Part shown: positions 7,807-17,274 of the stretch, one piece after another
How positions within the stretch are numbered: position 1 is the first letter of the stretch
How the letters are laid out: the number at the start of each line of letters is the position of its first letter
Notes under the pieces: generated by a model
What the model was told of the DNA's origin: nothing
The model's database searches: none
The model's input: the letters and a program-made list of their open reading frames with translations, nothing else
Translations under genes and position numbers: made by a program
Source: Ogataea parapolymorpha DL-1
Taxonomy: Eukaryota > Ascomycota > Pichiomycetes > Pichiales > Pichiaceae
NCBI RefSeq assembly: GCF_000187245.1
Contig: NC_027864.1
Coordinates: forward strand, 744,001 to 808,000
Direction of reading: 5' to 3'
Length of the DNA: 64,000 nucleotides

Positions 7807-10800
7807 TTAAGGCTTGGCCTCTGCCAACGGACTCGAGATGTTCACTGGAGTGAACCGTTTAGGCAGCGACACTCTGGAGAACCGGCTCTTCAGCTTCTGC
7901 TGCATAAAGTCCATGTCCAGGTGTCTGGTCAGACTGATCCGGCGGATACACGAGATGTAGTGTTTTTCGTCCAACTGGACATCCAGCGGGTCCTGGGTAT
8001 GGCAGCCCGGCGACAGCAGCAGTCTGATAGAATGCGTCTTGCCACCCACACTGTCCTCCGACTCGTAGAGCTCGAACACAATCTGCGACAGGTAGTCGAG
8101 TTCGGGAAGCGCGTTCCGGGCAATTTTCATTGGCAGCTTCGACTCGTAGATAATGTTTAGCAGTGTGTAGATATGTGATTCTTTGGTGAAATACACGCGT
8201 GTGGCGGCCTTGTCAGTCTCCTTGATGGCAGAGATGTCGCTCATGATCTGTCTGGCCAATGGGAGCGACGTAAGCAGTCCAATATCCAGTTTCTCGTGCT
8301 CTTCAATACCGTATTCCTGAGGACAGATGAAGTCGAATAGAACCTTGGCCAGTCTGTACAGTTCTCGCAAAAGGTTGTATTTTGGATCGTCAAACGGAGA
8401 GCTATGGTCGTCGCGGGACGACGGCTTGTACGAGGACGAAAGAACCCAACCGATCGAGCCTGCTGGGTTGGATGAGTTCGATGGAGACGAGTTGTCGAGC
8501 GACGAGTCGTTCACCTTGAAGTTGTTCATAGCAAGAACATTGATAGGATACTGTCTGACCAGAGAGCAGCCTAGCTGGCCAGTGTCCTCACGGTCGTCGC
8601 TGATGAAGATCTTCTGCAAAAAGTCGCGGTTGTGTAGAGCGTCATATTTCATTGTGTCGTAGAGCTCGCTGATTTTCGACGGGTGCACTTTTTCAACGCT
8701 GACGAACTCCTGGAACAACTTGTCCCACCTCTCTCTGAACAGGTACGGATCCTCACCACAACACCACTCCTTCTGGAAGTTTTCGACGTCCTTGGTCTCG
8801 AAATTCTTCTCCATGATTTTGCGATGGTGGTTCATCAGCTCCACAACTCGCTTAATCACCACGAACGGTTCCGGCATCCGTGGAGGCCAGGCAAACTGTG
8901 GAGGAGCCTCTTTGCCTTGTCTTAACAATGGCTTCAACTTCTTTTTGACCTTGTCCATCAGATCCTTGGCGGCATTCGAATCATCCAGAAGATCTTTGCG
9001 GACCTGCAGAAAGTCTTCAGGCAGCTCGTTCTCCGCGATGAACGATTTGGCGAAGAGCTGCGCCGATGCAACGACTCTCCTTTCTGATGAAGTGTAGATC
9101 TGCACATCTTTCAGAGCGTCTTTATTCAGCAGCTGAATATCCTGTCGTAACTGCTCTCCCACGTCCGAAGCCTGGTATCTGGCCGAGTGGGTAGGCTCTC
9201 CGCCCCATTTGATGATTAATTGTACTTTTTCAATGTCACCCTTGTCATTGAGTGAGGGCTTCAGCTGAACTTTAGTACCTGGGAAATTCATCTTCTTTTC
9301 CAAGGCTGTGGCCAACTGCATCAATTTTGTTTCGTCCTCCAATTGCTGCTCCTGGGCCACACGCACGGTCTGAAGAACAATCTTTAGGTCTCGAAGCTCG
9401 CGAATAATAACCTCCTCCTTATAACCCTTGAGCAGAGATATAAATATGGGCGACTTGAACGAATACTTGAACTTCTGTTTCGGTGTTCTGTCTGCGTGTC
9501 TCACCACAGAAATCATGCCTTTGAACACCCATTTCTGTTTCTTCTCCTCTGAAGTTATTGTAGCCGAGTTCTTCAGACGCTCGCTCTTGGCCTTCAAAAA
9601 CGTTTGTCTCAGAATCGAGGCACATTGATCGTAGTAACCCTCGTTGTCTTTCACAAAAGAAAAGCCGTTGACGTCGATGACATAACTCTTGCCGCTTGTT
9701 CTCAGCAGATCGAACCCGCAAATCGTCTGTTCGAACGCCCGGCTAACCTTCTTCGCAATTTCCCTTTCCTCCTGCGACAACTTCGTAAGATATCTGACCT
9801 CCTTGCCATGTGTATTCCTGCGCACAATGCCGTCCACCACTGGCGACTTTCTTGTCTCTGCGTGGCAGAACTCGGTGCCGACAGTGTATGCCTTGACGTC
9901 TTCAAAGTTGTCCGTATCGATGAACTTCTCATAGATATACGATCCCTCAGTTCTGATCATGTTCAGGTTCGGATCAAACTCAGACGACTTGTTGCCAATT
10001 TTGCGGAAAAGTCTGCGGCCACCACCGCCATTTTCCTTAGCATAGTAGATGTACACGTTATGGTCCTCACCATCGACGGGTTTTTCCACAAACGGCTTCT
10101 TGATGGTTTCGCCATCAACATACAAAGTGTCTTCATCTAGCATCTTCCAGTCTGGCTCCGGCACCTCTGAGGTATCCACTCCCAACTTCTCCAGTTTGGC
10201 CTTCAGCTCATCGTCCACAAAGGGGCCGCCGTCTCTGGAAATCACCAATCTTTTTGGCGTAGGAACACCAGCCGCTTGAAGAATTTGGAGACAAAGCCGT
10301 CTATCCCAGAGCACTTTCTGCATCACCAAATCGTTGATGGTGAACGGCTTGCGCAATTTCTGGTACGCGATTGCCTTGTCAAGAGGGAACCCGCTGGAAA
10401 AGAACGAAATCAAAAAATCGCAGGTTGGCCAGTTTTCAATGGCTTCGTCCAATATAACCTTGTCACCAAATATCACGGTGTCGAACTCGCCGTTCTCGAT
10501 TAAGCGGTTCAAAATCTGCCTGCATGGCTTACTCAGTACCTTGTTGTCCATTGCACACACACCAATAGTTCCAATCTTGGGCAATTTTGGGCCAGACACC
10601 TCAGAGACGGAAATTGAAGACGTTCTGTTCTTATGCTGTAAATTGACTCCTGAACTCGAGGCAGAAACGCCGTTCGATGAGGTAGCCGATAGTGTTCTGC
10701 CGTCACTGAAATTTAATGCATTTTCAGAGGTGACAGGAGAGTTTTCAGCTCCCGTAGTTTCGTGTTGCGGACTGCCCTGACTATTGGGAGGCATCTGGTG

Positions 10801-11118
10801 GCCAATGCTTAGCGAGCTGATATTCGAGACAGTACGGGAGAGAGCGTTGTTAGTCGGACTCAGCACCTCGGACTTGGAAAGAACAGGTACAAAATCTTCC
10901 AAAATAGGAGCAATTGTGGCAATGGCCCTTTTATGCTGTTCCAAAGAATGCGCAGTCAAAGGCACCGGGTCCATATCGTTTTCCTCGTCTTCTTCCTCTA
11001 TGGCCTGCATGGAGTCCACAGAAGTGTTAGAATGGCTCGAGTATGTTCTTTCTGGCAATGTGCCTATCTCCTCGTGTTCTGTATCGGAATCTACTCCCAG
11101 TTGAGGAAGAGAGCTCAT
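7807..11118 (-). CDS. VIP1: Vip1/PPIP5K inositol hexakisphosphate and diphosphoinositol pentakisphosphate kinase
   Basis: 1103 aa from the ATG at 11116-11118. A six-codon extension would need TTG. Order: a low-complexity regulatory N-terminus to about residue 180; an ATP-grasp kinase domain (about 185-510, starting IGVCAMDNKVLSKP, with KPVDGEDHNVYIYY); then a histidine-acid-phosphatase-like domain with the RHADRTP signature near residue 538. Vip1 proteins make 1-diphosphoinositol phosphates from IP6 or 5-IP7, and the second domain removes them. The products control SPX-domain phosphate sensing. Size matches S. cerevisiae Vip1 (1146 aa). It is divergent from UTP21 over 136 bp, the same pairing as YLR410W/YLR409C. 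Confidence 0.95.
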   Translation of the reverse strand: MSSLPQLGVDSDTEHEEIGTLPERTYSSHSNTSVDSMQAIEEEDEENDMDPVPLTAHSLEQHKRAIATIAPILEDFVPVLSKSEVLSPTNNALSRTVSNISSLSIGHQMPPNSQGSPQHETTGAENSPVTSENALNFSDGRTLSATSSNGVSASSSGVNLQHKNRTSSISVSEVSGPKLPKIGTIGVCAMDNKVLSKPCRQILNRLIENGEFDTVIFGDKVILDEAIENWPTCDFLISFFSSGFPLDKAIAYQKLRKPFTINDLVMQKVLWDRRLCLQILQAAGVPTPKRLVISRDGGPFVDDELKAKLEKLGVDTSEVPEPDWKMLDEDTLYVDGETIKKPFVEKPVDGEDHNVYIYYAKENGGGGRRLFRKIGNKSSEFDPNLNMIRTEGSYIYEKFIDTDNFEDVKAYTVGTEFCHAETRKSPVVDGIVRRNTHGKEVRYLTKLSQEEREIAKKVSRAFEQTICGFDLLRTSGKSYVIDVNGFSFVKDNEGYYDQCASILRQTFLKAKSERLKNSATITSEEKKQKWVFKGMISVVRHADRTPKQKFKYSFKSPIFISLLKGYKEEVIIRELRDLKIVLQTVRVAQEQQLEDETKLMQLATALEKKMNFPGTKVQLKPSLNDKGDIEKVQLIIKWGGEPTHSARYQASDVGEQLRQDIQLLNKDALKDVQIYTSSERRVVASAQLFAKSFIAENELPEDFLQVRKDLLDDSNAAKDLMDKVKKKLKPLLRQGKEAPPQFAWPPRMPEPFVVIKRVVELMNHHRKIMEKNFETKDVENFQKEWCCGEDPYLFRERWDKLFQEFVSVEKVHPSKISELYDTMKYDALHNRDFLQKIFISDDREDTGQLGCSLVRQYPINVLAMNNFKVNDSSLDNSSPSNSSNPAGSIGWVLSSSYKPSSRDDHSSPFDDPKYNLLRELYRLAKVLFDFICPQEYGIEEHEKLDIGLLTSLPLARQIMSDISAIKETDKAATRVYFTKESHIYTLLNIIYESKLPMKIARNALPELDYLSQIVFELYESEDSVGGKTHSIRLLLSPGCHTQDPLDVQLDEKHYISCIRRISLTRHLDMDFMQQKLKSRFSRVSLPKRFTPVNISSPLAEAKP

Positions 11119-11171
11119 TGCAGTTTTTAGAAACAAATTTATTTCATAATTAATTCTGATTTACATTTTCA

Positions 11172-11181
11172 GTCGATCGAC
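11172..11181. promoter_or_regulatory. GTCGATCGAC palindrome in the VIP1/UTP21 promoter
   Basis: A perfect 10-bp palindrome lies roughly midway between two divergent start codons (54 bp from VIP1, 74 bp from UTP21). The same core recurs at 45282-45291. The binding factor is unknown. Confidence 0.35.
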
Positions 11182-11190
11182 GCGGCTGTA

Positions 11191-11212
11191 GAAAAAAAAT
11201 TTATAAAATTTT
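11191..11212 (+). promoter_or_regulatory. RRPE-like A/T element before UTP21
   Basis: An A-run followed by TTT and then AAAATTTT (11205-11212) resembles the rRNA-processing element AAAAATTT found before many yeast ribosome-biogenesis genes and bound by Stb3. UTP21 is such a gene. A/T tracts are common in yeast promoters, so the evidence is modest. Confidence 0.35.
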
Positions 11213-11254
11213 AGAAAAATTATTCACCTTTGTTAGTGATCCAGATTCAATACC

Positions 11255-13969
11255 ATGACTGTTGCAGATTCGATGAAACGACGGAGAGTTGAGGCTTCTG
11301 GATCTTCTGTTGCTGTGCGCAGCTCCAAGATTTTTGCACCTTTCAGAGTCATTGGTCACGTCTCCAACGGAACTCCTTTTGCTGTGGGAACATTAGGCCA
11401 GTCTTTTTACATCGCCACTGTCGTTGGCAGATCCTTCCAAATCTACGACGCAGCAACCCTGCATCTGCTGTTTGTGTCATCCACCCAGACAGAAACCCCT
11501 ATTCGTTCCATTACAGCACATTTCCACTATATCTTTTGTTCGTATGGAAATAAAATCGGTATTTTCAGACGAGGCAAATTGGAAAAAGAGCTCATTCTGC
11601 CAACTGCTGATACCATCAGAAAAGTGATAATCTTTGGCAATTATTTGGTTGCCTGTACGGGGTCCTCGCTTTCTGTGTTTGAGAAGAAAGATGAAAAATT
11701 CCCTACCGAATACTATGGAGAGCTTAAAGTGAATGCTCTCAATGGCGAGATCGTGGATATTGTGCATCCTCCAACTTATATCAACAAAGTAGTTGTTGCC
11801 ACAACCTCTCATCTGCTCATATTCAACGTTAGAACTGCGAAAATGGTGTTCGTGTCCGAAGAGTTTGTTGATGGAATCACTTGTATCGAAACGGCCCCAG
11901 CACTAGACATCCTGGCTGTTGGAAATGGTGTTGGCTCATTTGCTGTCTACAACTTGAAAAAGGGTAAAATCCTTAGAACCGTGTCCACAGGATCCAAGTC
12001 GAAAATAACATCGCTGTCGTTCAGAACTGATGGATCCCCCCACGTGGTATGCTCGATGGTAAACGGAGACTTGTTCTTCTACGATTTGGAGAAAAAGACG
12101 AGAGTCCATGTTTTACGTAATGCTCACAAAGAGGTTTCCGGTGGTGTTTCAAAGGTGCAATTTCTAAGCGGACAGCCAATACTGGTCACTACTGGCGCCG
12201 ACAACAGTCTGAAGGAATACGTTTTTGATCCCGCTCTTTCAGACAACTCGGCTGTTGTCTCTCCCCCGAGACACCTGAGATCTCGTGGAGGACACTCGGC
12301 TCCACCTACCTGCATCACATTTGGTGACTCGAAGTCGCATTTTATCCAATCTGCCTCCCAAGATCGCTCGTTCTGGACCTTCTCGCTACGTAAAGATGCC
12401 CAGTCGCAGGAAATGTCTCAAAGGCAATCCGCCATGAAGGATGGAAAGCGCCAGGCAGGTATCTCTTCAACGTTCAAGGACAAATTCCCGCCAATCACCA
12501 TGATAGCTCAGGAGAACGCAAGAGAAGGAGATTGGGCCAATATTGTCACTGCACACCAAGATGAAACGTTTGCACGTACATGGGACTCAAGAAACAAAAA
12601 GGTTAGTAAACACGTTCTGGACACAATCGATGGTGGCATTGTCAAGGCCGTGAACATTACTCAGTGCGGAAACTTTGCCCTTGTTGGGTCTAGCAATGGT
12701 GGCATTGGAGTGTATAACTTGCAAAGTGGAAAACTTCGCAAAAACTACAAGTTGCACAAAAAGGCTGTCACCGGTATTGCCGTTGACGGAATGAATAGGA
12801 AGATGGTTTCGTGTGCTCTCGACGGACTCGTTGGCTTTTACGATTTCAGTCAATCAAAGTTTTTAGGAAAATTGCAACTGGACGCTCCAATTACCCAAAT
12901 GGTTTACCACAGAGGTTCTGACCTTGTTGCCTTTGCTTTGGATGATCTTTCCATCGTTGTCGTCGACTCGGCCACGCATAAAGTGGTCAGGCAGCTATTT
13001 GGGCACTCCAACAGAATCACTGCTATGGACTTCTCGCCTGATGGTCGCTGGATTGTGTCGGCATCCTTGGACTCTACTATTAGGACCTGGGATCTGCCTA
13101 CAGGTGGCTGCATTGACGGTATAATGGTTCCTAACACTGTCACATGCTTGAAGATGTCTCCCTTGGGCGATTTCCTTGCAACCACGCATGTCAATGGAGT
13201 AGGTATATCTTTGTGGACCAACAAAGCGCAATTCAAGCCAATATCCACGAAGCACGTCGAAGAGGAGGAGTTCGCAACCATGATGCTTCCAAATGTGAGC
13301 GGCGAGGACGGCTCTAGTATTCTGGAAGGTGCGTTTGCCGAGGACGAGGAATATAGCTCCGGAACGTACGTTTCCGTGGACCAGCTTGACAAAGACCTAG
13401 TGACTCTTTCGCTGCACTCGCGCACAAAGTTCAATACTATTATGCATTTGGACACGATCAAGAGGAGGAACAAGCCGTCGGAGCCTCCAAAAAAACCAGA
13501 CTCTGTTCCATTTTTCTTGCAACAGACAAGCGAGCAAAAGCCAGCGGAGGTGGAGTCCCAGTTGATGAAGCTAGACCCTTCTGCTGCTTCGTTTGAGTCT
13601 GATTTTACGAGATTGCTTAGAGAGGGTGCTGAGTCTAGTTACGACAAGTTTATTGACTATCTCGTGGACATGAGTCCTGCCACGCTGGATCTGGAACTCA
13701 GAACATTGCAGACAACAGAGCCGTTTACAGAACTCAAAAGATTTGTGGATGCGATCAACTATGGTCTCAAGCAGAACAAAAATTATGAAATCCTAGTGGC
13801 GGTGGTCTCTGTCTTTCTCAAGATCCATGGAGACGTGCTGTACAATGTTCAAGGCGAGGTTGTGCAAGCTCTCGACGAATGGCGTTCCGTGGCTTCTCAA
13901 ATAGACAGCAAGATGGACGATATGGTAAAATACTGTTCTGCAGTGATCAACTTCATCACGACAACATAG
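11255..13969 (+). CDS. UTP21: Utp21, U3 snoRNP / small-subunit processome WD40 protein
   Basis: 904 aa. N-terminal and central WD40 repeats (for example SKITSLSFRTDGSPHVVCS and HSNRITAMDFSPDGRWIVSA) should form two beta-propellers up to about residue 660. They are followed by a charged linker and the C-terminal Utp21 domain (about 690-904) that joins the UTP-B subcomplex. The protein acts in the nucleolus in early 18S pre-rRNA processing. The opening segment (FAPFRVIGHVSNGTPFAVGT) is typical of this family and not of other WD proteins. Length is close to S. cerevisiae Utp21 (939 aa). Divergent from VIP1 as in S. cerevisiae. It ends 21 bp before the convergent VAM6 gene. Confidence 0.95.
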   Translation: MTVADSMKRRRVEASGSSVAVRSSKIFAPFRVIGHVSNGTPFAVGTLGQSFYIATVVGRSFQIYDAATLHLLFVSSTQTETPIRSITAHFHYIFCSYGNKIGIFRRGKLEKELILPTADTIRKVIIFGNYLVACTGSSLSVFEKKDEKFPTEYYGELKVNALNGEIVDIVHPPTYINKVVVATTSHLLIFNVRTAKMVFVSEEFVDGITCIETAPALDILAVGNGVGSFAVYNLKKGKILRTVSTGSKSKITSLSFRTDGSPHVVCSMVNGDLFFYDLEKKTRVHVLRNAHKEVSGGVSKVQFLSGQPILVTTGADNSLKEYVFDPALSDNSAVVSPPRHLRSRGGHSAPPTCITFGDSKSHFIQSASQDRSFWTFSLRKDAQSQEMSQRQSAMKDGKRQAGISSTFKDKFPPITMIAQENAREGDWANIVTAHQDETFARTWDSRNKKVSKHVLDTIDGGIVKAVNITQCGNFALVGSSNGGIGVYNLQSGKLRKNYKLHKKAVTGIAVDGMNRKMVSCALDGLVGFYDFSQSKFLGKLQLDAPITQMVYHRGSDLVAFALDDLSIVVVDSATHKVVRQLFGHSNRITAMDFSPDGRWIVSASLDSTIRTWDLPTGGCIDGIMVPNTVTCLKMSPLGDFLATTHVNGVGISLWTNKAQFKPISTKHVEEEEFATMMLPNVSGEDGSSILEGAFAEDEEYSSGTYVSVDQLDKDLVTLSLHSRTKFNTIMHLDTIKRRNKPSEPPKKPDSVPFFLQQTSEQKPAEVESQLMKLDPSAASFESDFTRLLREGAESSYDKFIDYLVDMSPATLDLELRTLQTTEPFTELKRFVDAINYGLKQNKNYEILVAVVSVFLKIHGDVLYNVQGEVVQALDEWRSVASQIDSKMDDMVKYCSAVINFITTT

Positions 13970-13990
13970 ATTCATAGCCAATTAATGTCA

Positions 13991-16804
13991 TTAATTCCTA
14001 TACCTACTACAGCTATAGTGCACCACAGATCCGTCTGGAAAGAAGCTAAGAATCGAAGAGGCAGCGAAATTTTTGTCACACACCATACATTTGGAGCTTG
14101 CGTCAATGCGCACATGGGCCGCGTCTGAGAGCAATTTTTCGTACTTGAGGTTGATGAGCTGCACTTTTAGAAGCTCATTTTGTATGATGTCTAATCGGAG
14201 ATCTGACGTTATGTTCCTTATGTTGGACTCCAAGTAGCCCTCCAATTTGCCAAGCTGCAGAGATCCAGGCAACTTTTCTAACACCTGGACTGGATCTAGG
14301 TATGTAATGCCCGAGTCTAAAATTTCAAAAACTGAGTCGTAGTCTTTTGAGGATAGGAGCATGTCGAGCAGCATATATGTGAGTTTGACTCCTGTCTCTG
14401 GTGAGGAAGAGTAAACTGCCTTGCAATAACTCAGCGCTTTTTTCACATCGTTGAGCTTGTGTACAAGTATATCTAGCACTTCTTTATGTTTATTAAGCTT
14501 GCCAAGAGGAAGGATCATGAGCTCCAATACAACTGGCGACTGTTTAAGCGAGCCGAGTTTTTTGAGCACGAACGATGGATTGTAGTTATCGAGTGAGTAA
14601 ATTTGGTTGATGTGGGCCTGGTTGTTCGCAGGGTCCTGTAGGTACAACTCGATGAGTTTATTTGGGAACTTGATGTTGGTCTCGCCGAGGTCAAAAATTA
14701 GGTAACGCAAGTAACGCACTTGCAACGAGGGCCATTTGTTGAGAAAATCCAATACTTGATGTTTGTTCAGAGACTCGCACTCAACTGAGTCATCCATAAA
14801 GATACTCTCCACATTAGTTTGATCTAGTGAAATCAGTTTTTCTGCGTACTTGAATATTAGATCCAGCTGTGGTTGTCCAAGTTTCTGTATGTATTTGACC
14901 ATAAATTCGGGTTTGAAGATGTGCTCCTCAATACACAGCTTCTCCAACAACTTCAACGCCTTGTCGTGCCGTGACCGACAGTAATAAAAATCTATAAGTT
15001 CTGTGTACAGCTTGAGTTCGAGACATTTATTCTCTATTTTGTCAAAGGAGCAGTAGTTGGAAATCCTGAGCAGTGGTCCCACCATTCTGGGATTGGTAAT
15101 CAAATAGCATTGAAAAAGACAGTCGTCTACGGTTTGCAGTTTCTGTTCTAGCTTGGAAATATCCTTGGACCCATAAAGCTCACGGGAGATGAGAAAGCCA
15201 TGCCACTGGAATTTAGGCGAATCGGGATCCAAGAGTCGAGTGAGTTTCCTCCGAGCATCTGTTAAAAAGCTAATAACCTGGCCGATTATCTTGACGTCCT
15301 GGTTGGGTCGGGTTTCTGGCTCCTTATCGCTCTTCAATGACTCCTTGCTAGCAGCATGTCTTAGACTTGATGTTCCAGACAACAAAGTTTTCACTGATTC
15401 TGGCAGATTATCAAGTACGAGCTCCGGTGGGGCTAGAAACTCGACAAATAACTTGATTCCTGTCTCATAATTTCCTGACTTCATATACTCTAAACCCTTT
15501 AGAAGCTGAAATTGACGTAGTTTTGTAAATTTGATTTGTCGCGAAGAATGGTCTTCGGATATGTCCTCAAATGCCAATGGGTTAAGCTTCTCAATCAAGT
15601 TTATTGCATTGTTATAATCCTTTGATTTCTCAAACTCGGCCAGCTGGGAGTCGTATGTAGTTTTCACAAGTTTGTACACTGTTGAGTTGCAAATTAAAAA
15701 CAGAAACTTGGATGTGAACTTGATCGAGGTAATACTACCAAATGTGGACGTCCCTTGCAACTGCTGAACAATTGAGCCGTTCTCAAGGTTTCGAATTTCT
15801 AGTGAGTTGGCGTAGACCAAAACCACATAGGGGAACCAATATTTGAGGAATTTCAACTTTTTCCCAGACTGGTTATGACTCGGCACTAAAACCGGGTTTT
15901 TAAAGTCTATGGAATGAGTATGTCGTCTGTACACAACAAGTTCTAAATCGCTGTTGAGTTTAATGAGGTTGTAGTCTTTCATGATGATGAGCTGCTGGTC
16001 ATTATTTGCCTTGAAGATTTCCAATAGAGAGTCTGACGGGCTGAAGAAAAATGACTTGCTGAAACCAGTAGGCTGGTTTAGAAACTGAATTTGTATAGTT
16101 GACACCGAATCGTGCGCCAAGTCGATTTTCAGGATGTCACCGTTTTTCAATGCAACGATCAAACCATCGGAATTGAGAAACTCAACCACCTGAATTTTGT
16201 CATTCAGCTTATATTCGTATTTGCGATCGTATTGGTTGTCGTGCCACTTCATCACTGCAATATTCCGTTTGGATATCAGACACAAGTAGCTGTTGCCTGT
16301 CAATGATGTGACAAACTTCTTGGTTCGGACGGTTTCCAAGGCAGTAGTGGCGAGCGAGATGGAGTCGTTGTCGTCTACTGTAATGTAATCGTTATCTTCT
16401 TCATTGATCTGATCTAGCTGGAGATCCTTGTCGTCCTCGTACCAGGTTCTGATCAAATTGAAGCGTGCCTCATCAAACTTGTCTATGAATTGATAGTCGT
16501 TCAGACTATATATTTCCACTGTCTGGTTCTCTAGTAATGCAACCAGATATCCCAAGTTTGGTATCAGTTCCAATTGCATCGCTCGGCATGACAATTTCGT
16601 TCTTGCAATCACGTTGAGGTCTTCCAATACCAGTTTCGATTCGTCAAATTGCGTCATTTGTGTTTCTCCGCCAGTGGGAAGCTGACAAACGTCTAGAGAA
16701 CCATCGTATAGCCCCACATATACAAGGTTACCAAAAACCTCAAATGTGGATATGTTGTGGGACCCGAATTCAAAATACGAATACGGAGATACCACCAGCA
16801 CCAT
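13991..16804 (-). CDS. VAM6: Vam6/Vps39, HOPS tethering complex subunit
   Basis: 937 aa. A citron-homology (CNH) beta-propeller region fills the N-terminal part, followed by a long alpha-solenoid of clathrin-type repeats. A C-terminal zinc-like motif (CMVCDKNF ... HYSCSR) is characteristic of Vps39/Vam6. The protein binds Ypt7/Rab7 on the vacuole and tethers membranes for fusion, and is linked to TORC1 signalling. S. cerevisiae Vam6 is 1049 aa. In S. cerevisiae VAM6 (YDL077C) is next to RXT3 (YDL076C) and RPL31A (YDL075W). All three occur here with the same relative strands, separated by genes that S. cerevisiae has on chromosome XII. Its start codon is only 42 bp from that of the opposite-strand coiled-coil gene. 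Confidence 0.9.
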   Translation of the reverse strand: MVLVVSPYSYFEFGSHNISTFEVFGNLVYVGLYDGSLDVCQLPTGGETQMTQFDESKLVLEDLNVIARTKLSCRAMQLELIPNLGYLVALLENQTVEIYSLNDYQFIDKFDEARFNLIRTWYEDDKDLQLDQINEEDNDYITVDDNDSISLATTALETVRTKKFVTSLTGNSYLCLISKRNIAVMKWHDNQYDRKYEYKLNDKIQVVEFLNSDGLIVALKNGDILKIDLAHDSVSTIQIQFLNQPTGFSKSFFFSPSDSLLEIFKANNDQQLIIMKDYNLIKLNSDLELVVYRRHTHSIDFKNPVLVPSHNQSGKKLKFLKYWFPYVVLVYANSLEIRNLENGSIVQQLQGTSTFGSITSIKFTSKFLFLICNSTVYKLVKTTYDSQLAEFEKSKDYNNAINLIEKLNPLAFEDISEDHSSRQIKFTKLRQFQLLKGLEYMKSGNYETGIKLFVEFLAPPELVLDNLPESVKTLLSGTSSLRHAASKESLKSDKEPETRPNQDVKIIGQVISFLTDARRKLTRLLDPDSPKFQWHGFLISRELYGSKDISKLEQKLQTVDDCLFQCYLITNPRMVGPLLRISNYCSFDKIENKCLELKLYTELIDFYYCRSRHDKALKLLEKLCIEEHIFKPEFMVKYIQKLGQPQLDLIFKYAEKLISLDQTNVESIFMDDSVECESLNKHQVLDFLNKWPSLQVRYLRYLIFDLGETNIKFPNKLIELYLQDPANNQAHINQIYSLDNYNPSFVLKKLGSLKQSPVVLELMILPLGKLNKHKEVLDILVHKLNDVKKALSYCKAVYSSSPETGVKLTYMLLDMLLSSKDYDSVFEILDSGITYLDPVQVLEKLPGSLQLGKLEGYLESNIRNITSDLRLDIIQNELLKVQLINLKYEKLLSDAAHVRIDASSKCMVCDKNFAASSILSFFPDGSVVHYSCSRYRN

Positions 16805-16846
16805 GGGAAGGGATAAAATAAATATATTTTTATTTTAAATTTGATT

Positions 16847-17266
16847 ATGGTGGACCCAAATTTTGTACAGCAGCTGAACCACTCGAAACAGATCCGAGCG
16901 AAAAATAGCCATCTTTCGCAGAAATACTCAAAGTACCTCTCCAAGACGCTGACTAAGCTGGTTGCTCCTGATTCAGCTGAAACTGGACTACAATCCAAAG
17001 TCGAAACGATATACTCTAATCAGGAGTCGATTGCACGACAGAAGGATGAGTTGGTGAACACGTACCAACAGCTGGGTACTAGGGCCATGGAATTGCATAA
17101 AAAGCTTGAAAAAACAACTAAAAGACTACACGATAGCGGGGCAAACACTGCACAAGGCAAAATTGAGGTTCTCGATAGAAATATTCGTGTCCTTGAAAAT
17201 AGTATTAAATTAGTCGAATCTACCAACACAAGACCCGCGCCTGTGAATAAAGGCCTTTTCGGCTGA
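16847..17266 (+). CDS. Small coiled-coil protein at the BLS1 (BLOC-1 subunit) position
   Basis: 139 aa from the ATG at 16847. A TTG two codons earlier is not used. Predominantly helical with heptad-like spacing from about residue 45 to 125 (ELVNTYQQLGTRAMELHKKL, KIEVLDRNIRVLENSIKLVE); no transmembrane segment or catalytic motif. I do not recognise it from sequence alone. In S. cerevisiae the gene between UTP21 (YLR409C) and YLR407W is BLS1 (YLR408C, 122 aa), a small coiled-coil subunit of the endosomal BLOC-1 complex. This gene occupies the same place with the same relative strand, so BLS1 orthology is a reasonable inference. Another short coiled-coil endosomal or kinetochore protein is the alternative. 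Confidence 0.7.
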   Translation: MVDPNFVQQLNHSKQIRAKNSHLSQKYSKYLSKTLTKLVAPDSAETGLQSKVETIYSNQESIARQKDELVNTYQQLGTRAMELHKKLEKTTKRLHDSGANTAQGKIEVLDRNIRVLENSIKLVESTNTRPAPVNKGLFG

Positions 17267-17274
17267 GTGGCGCG

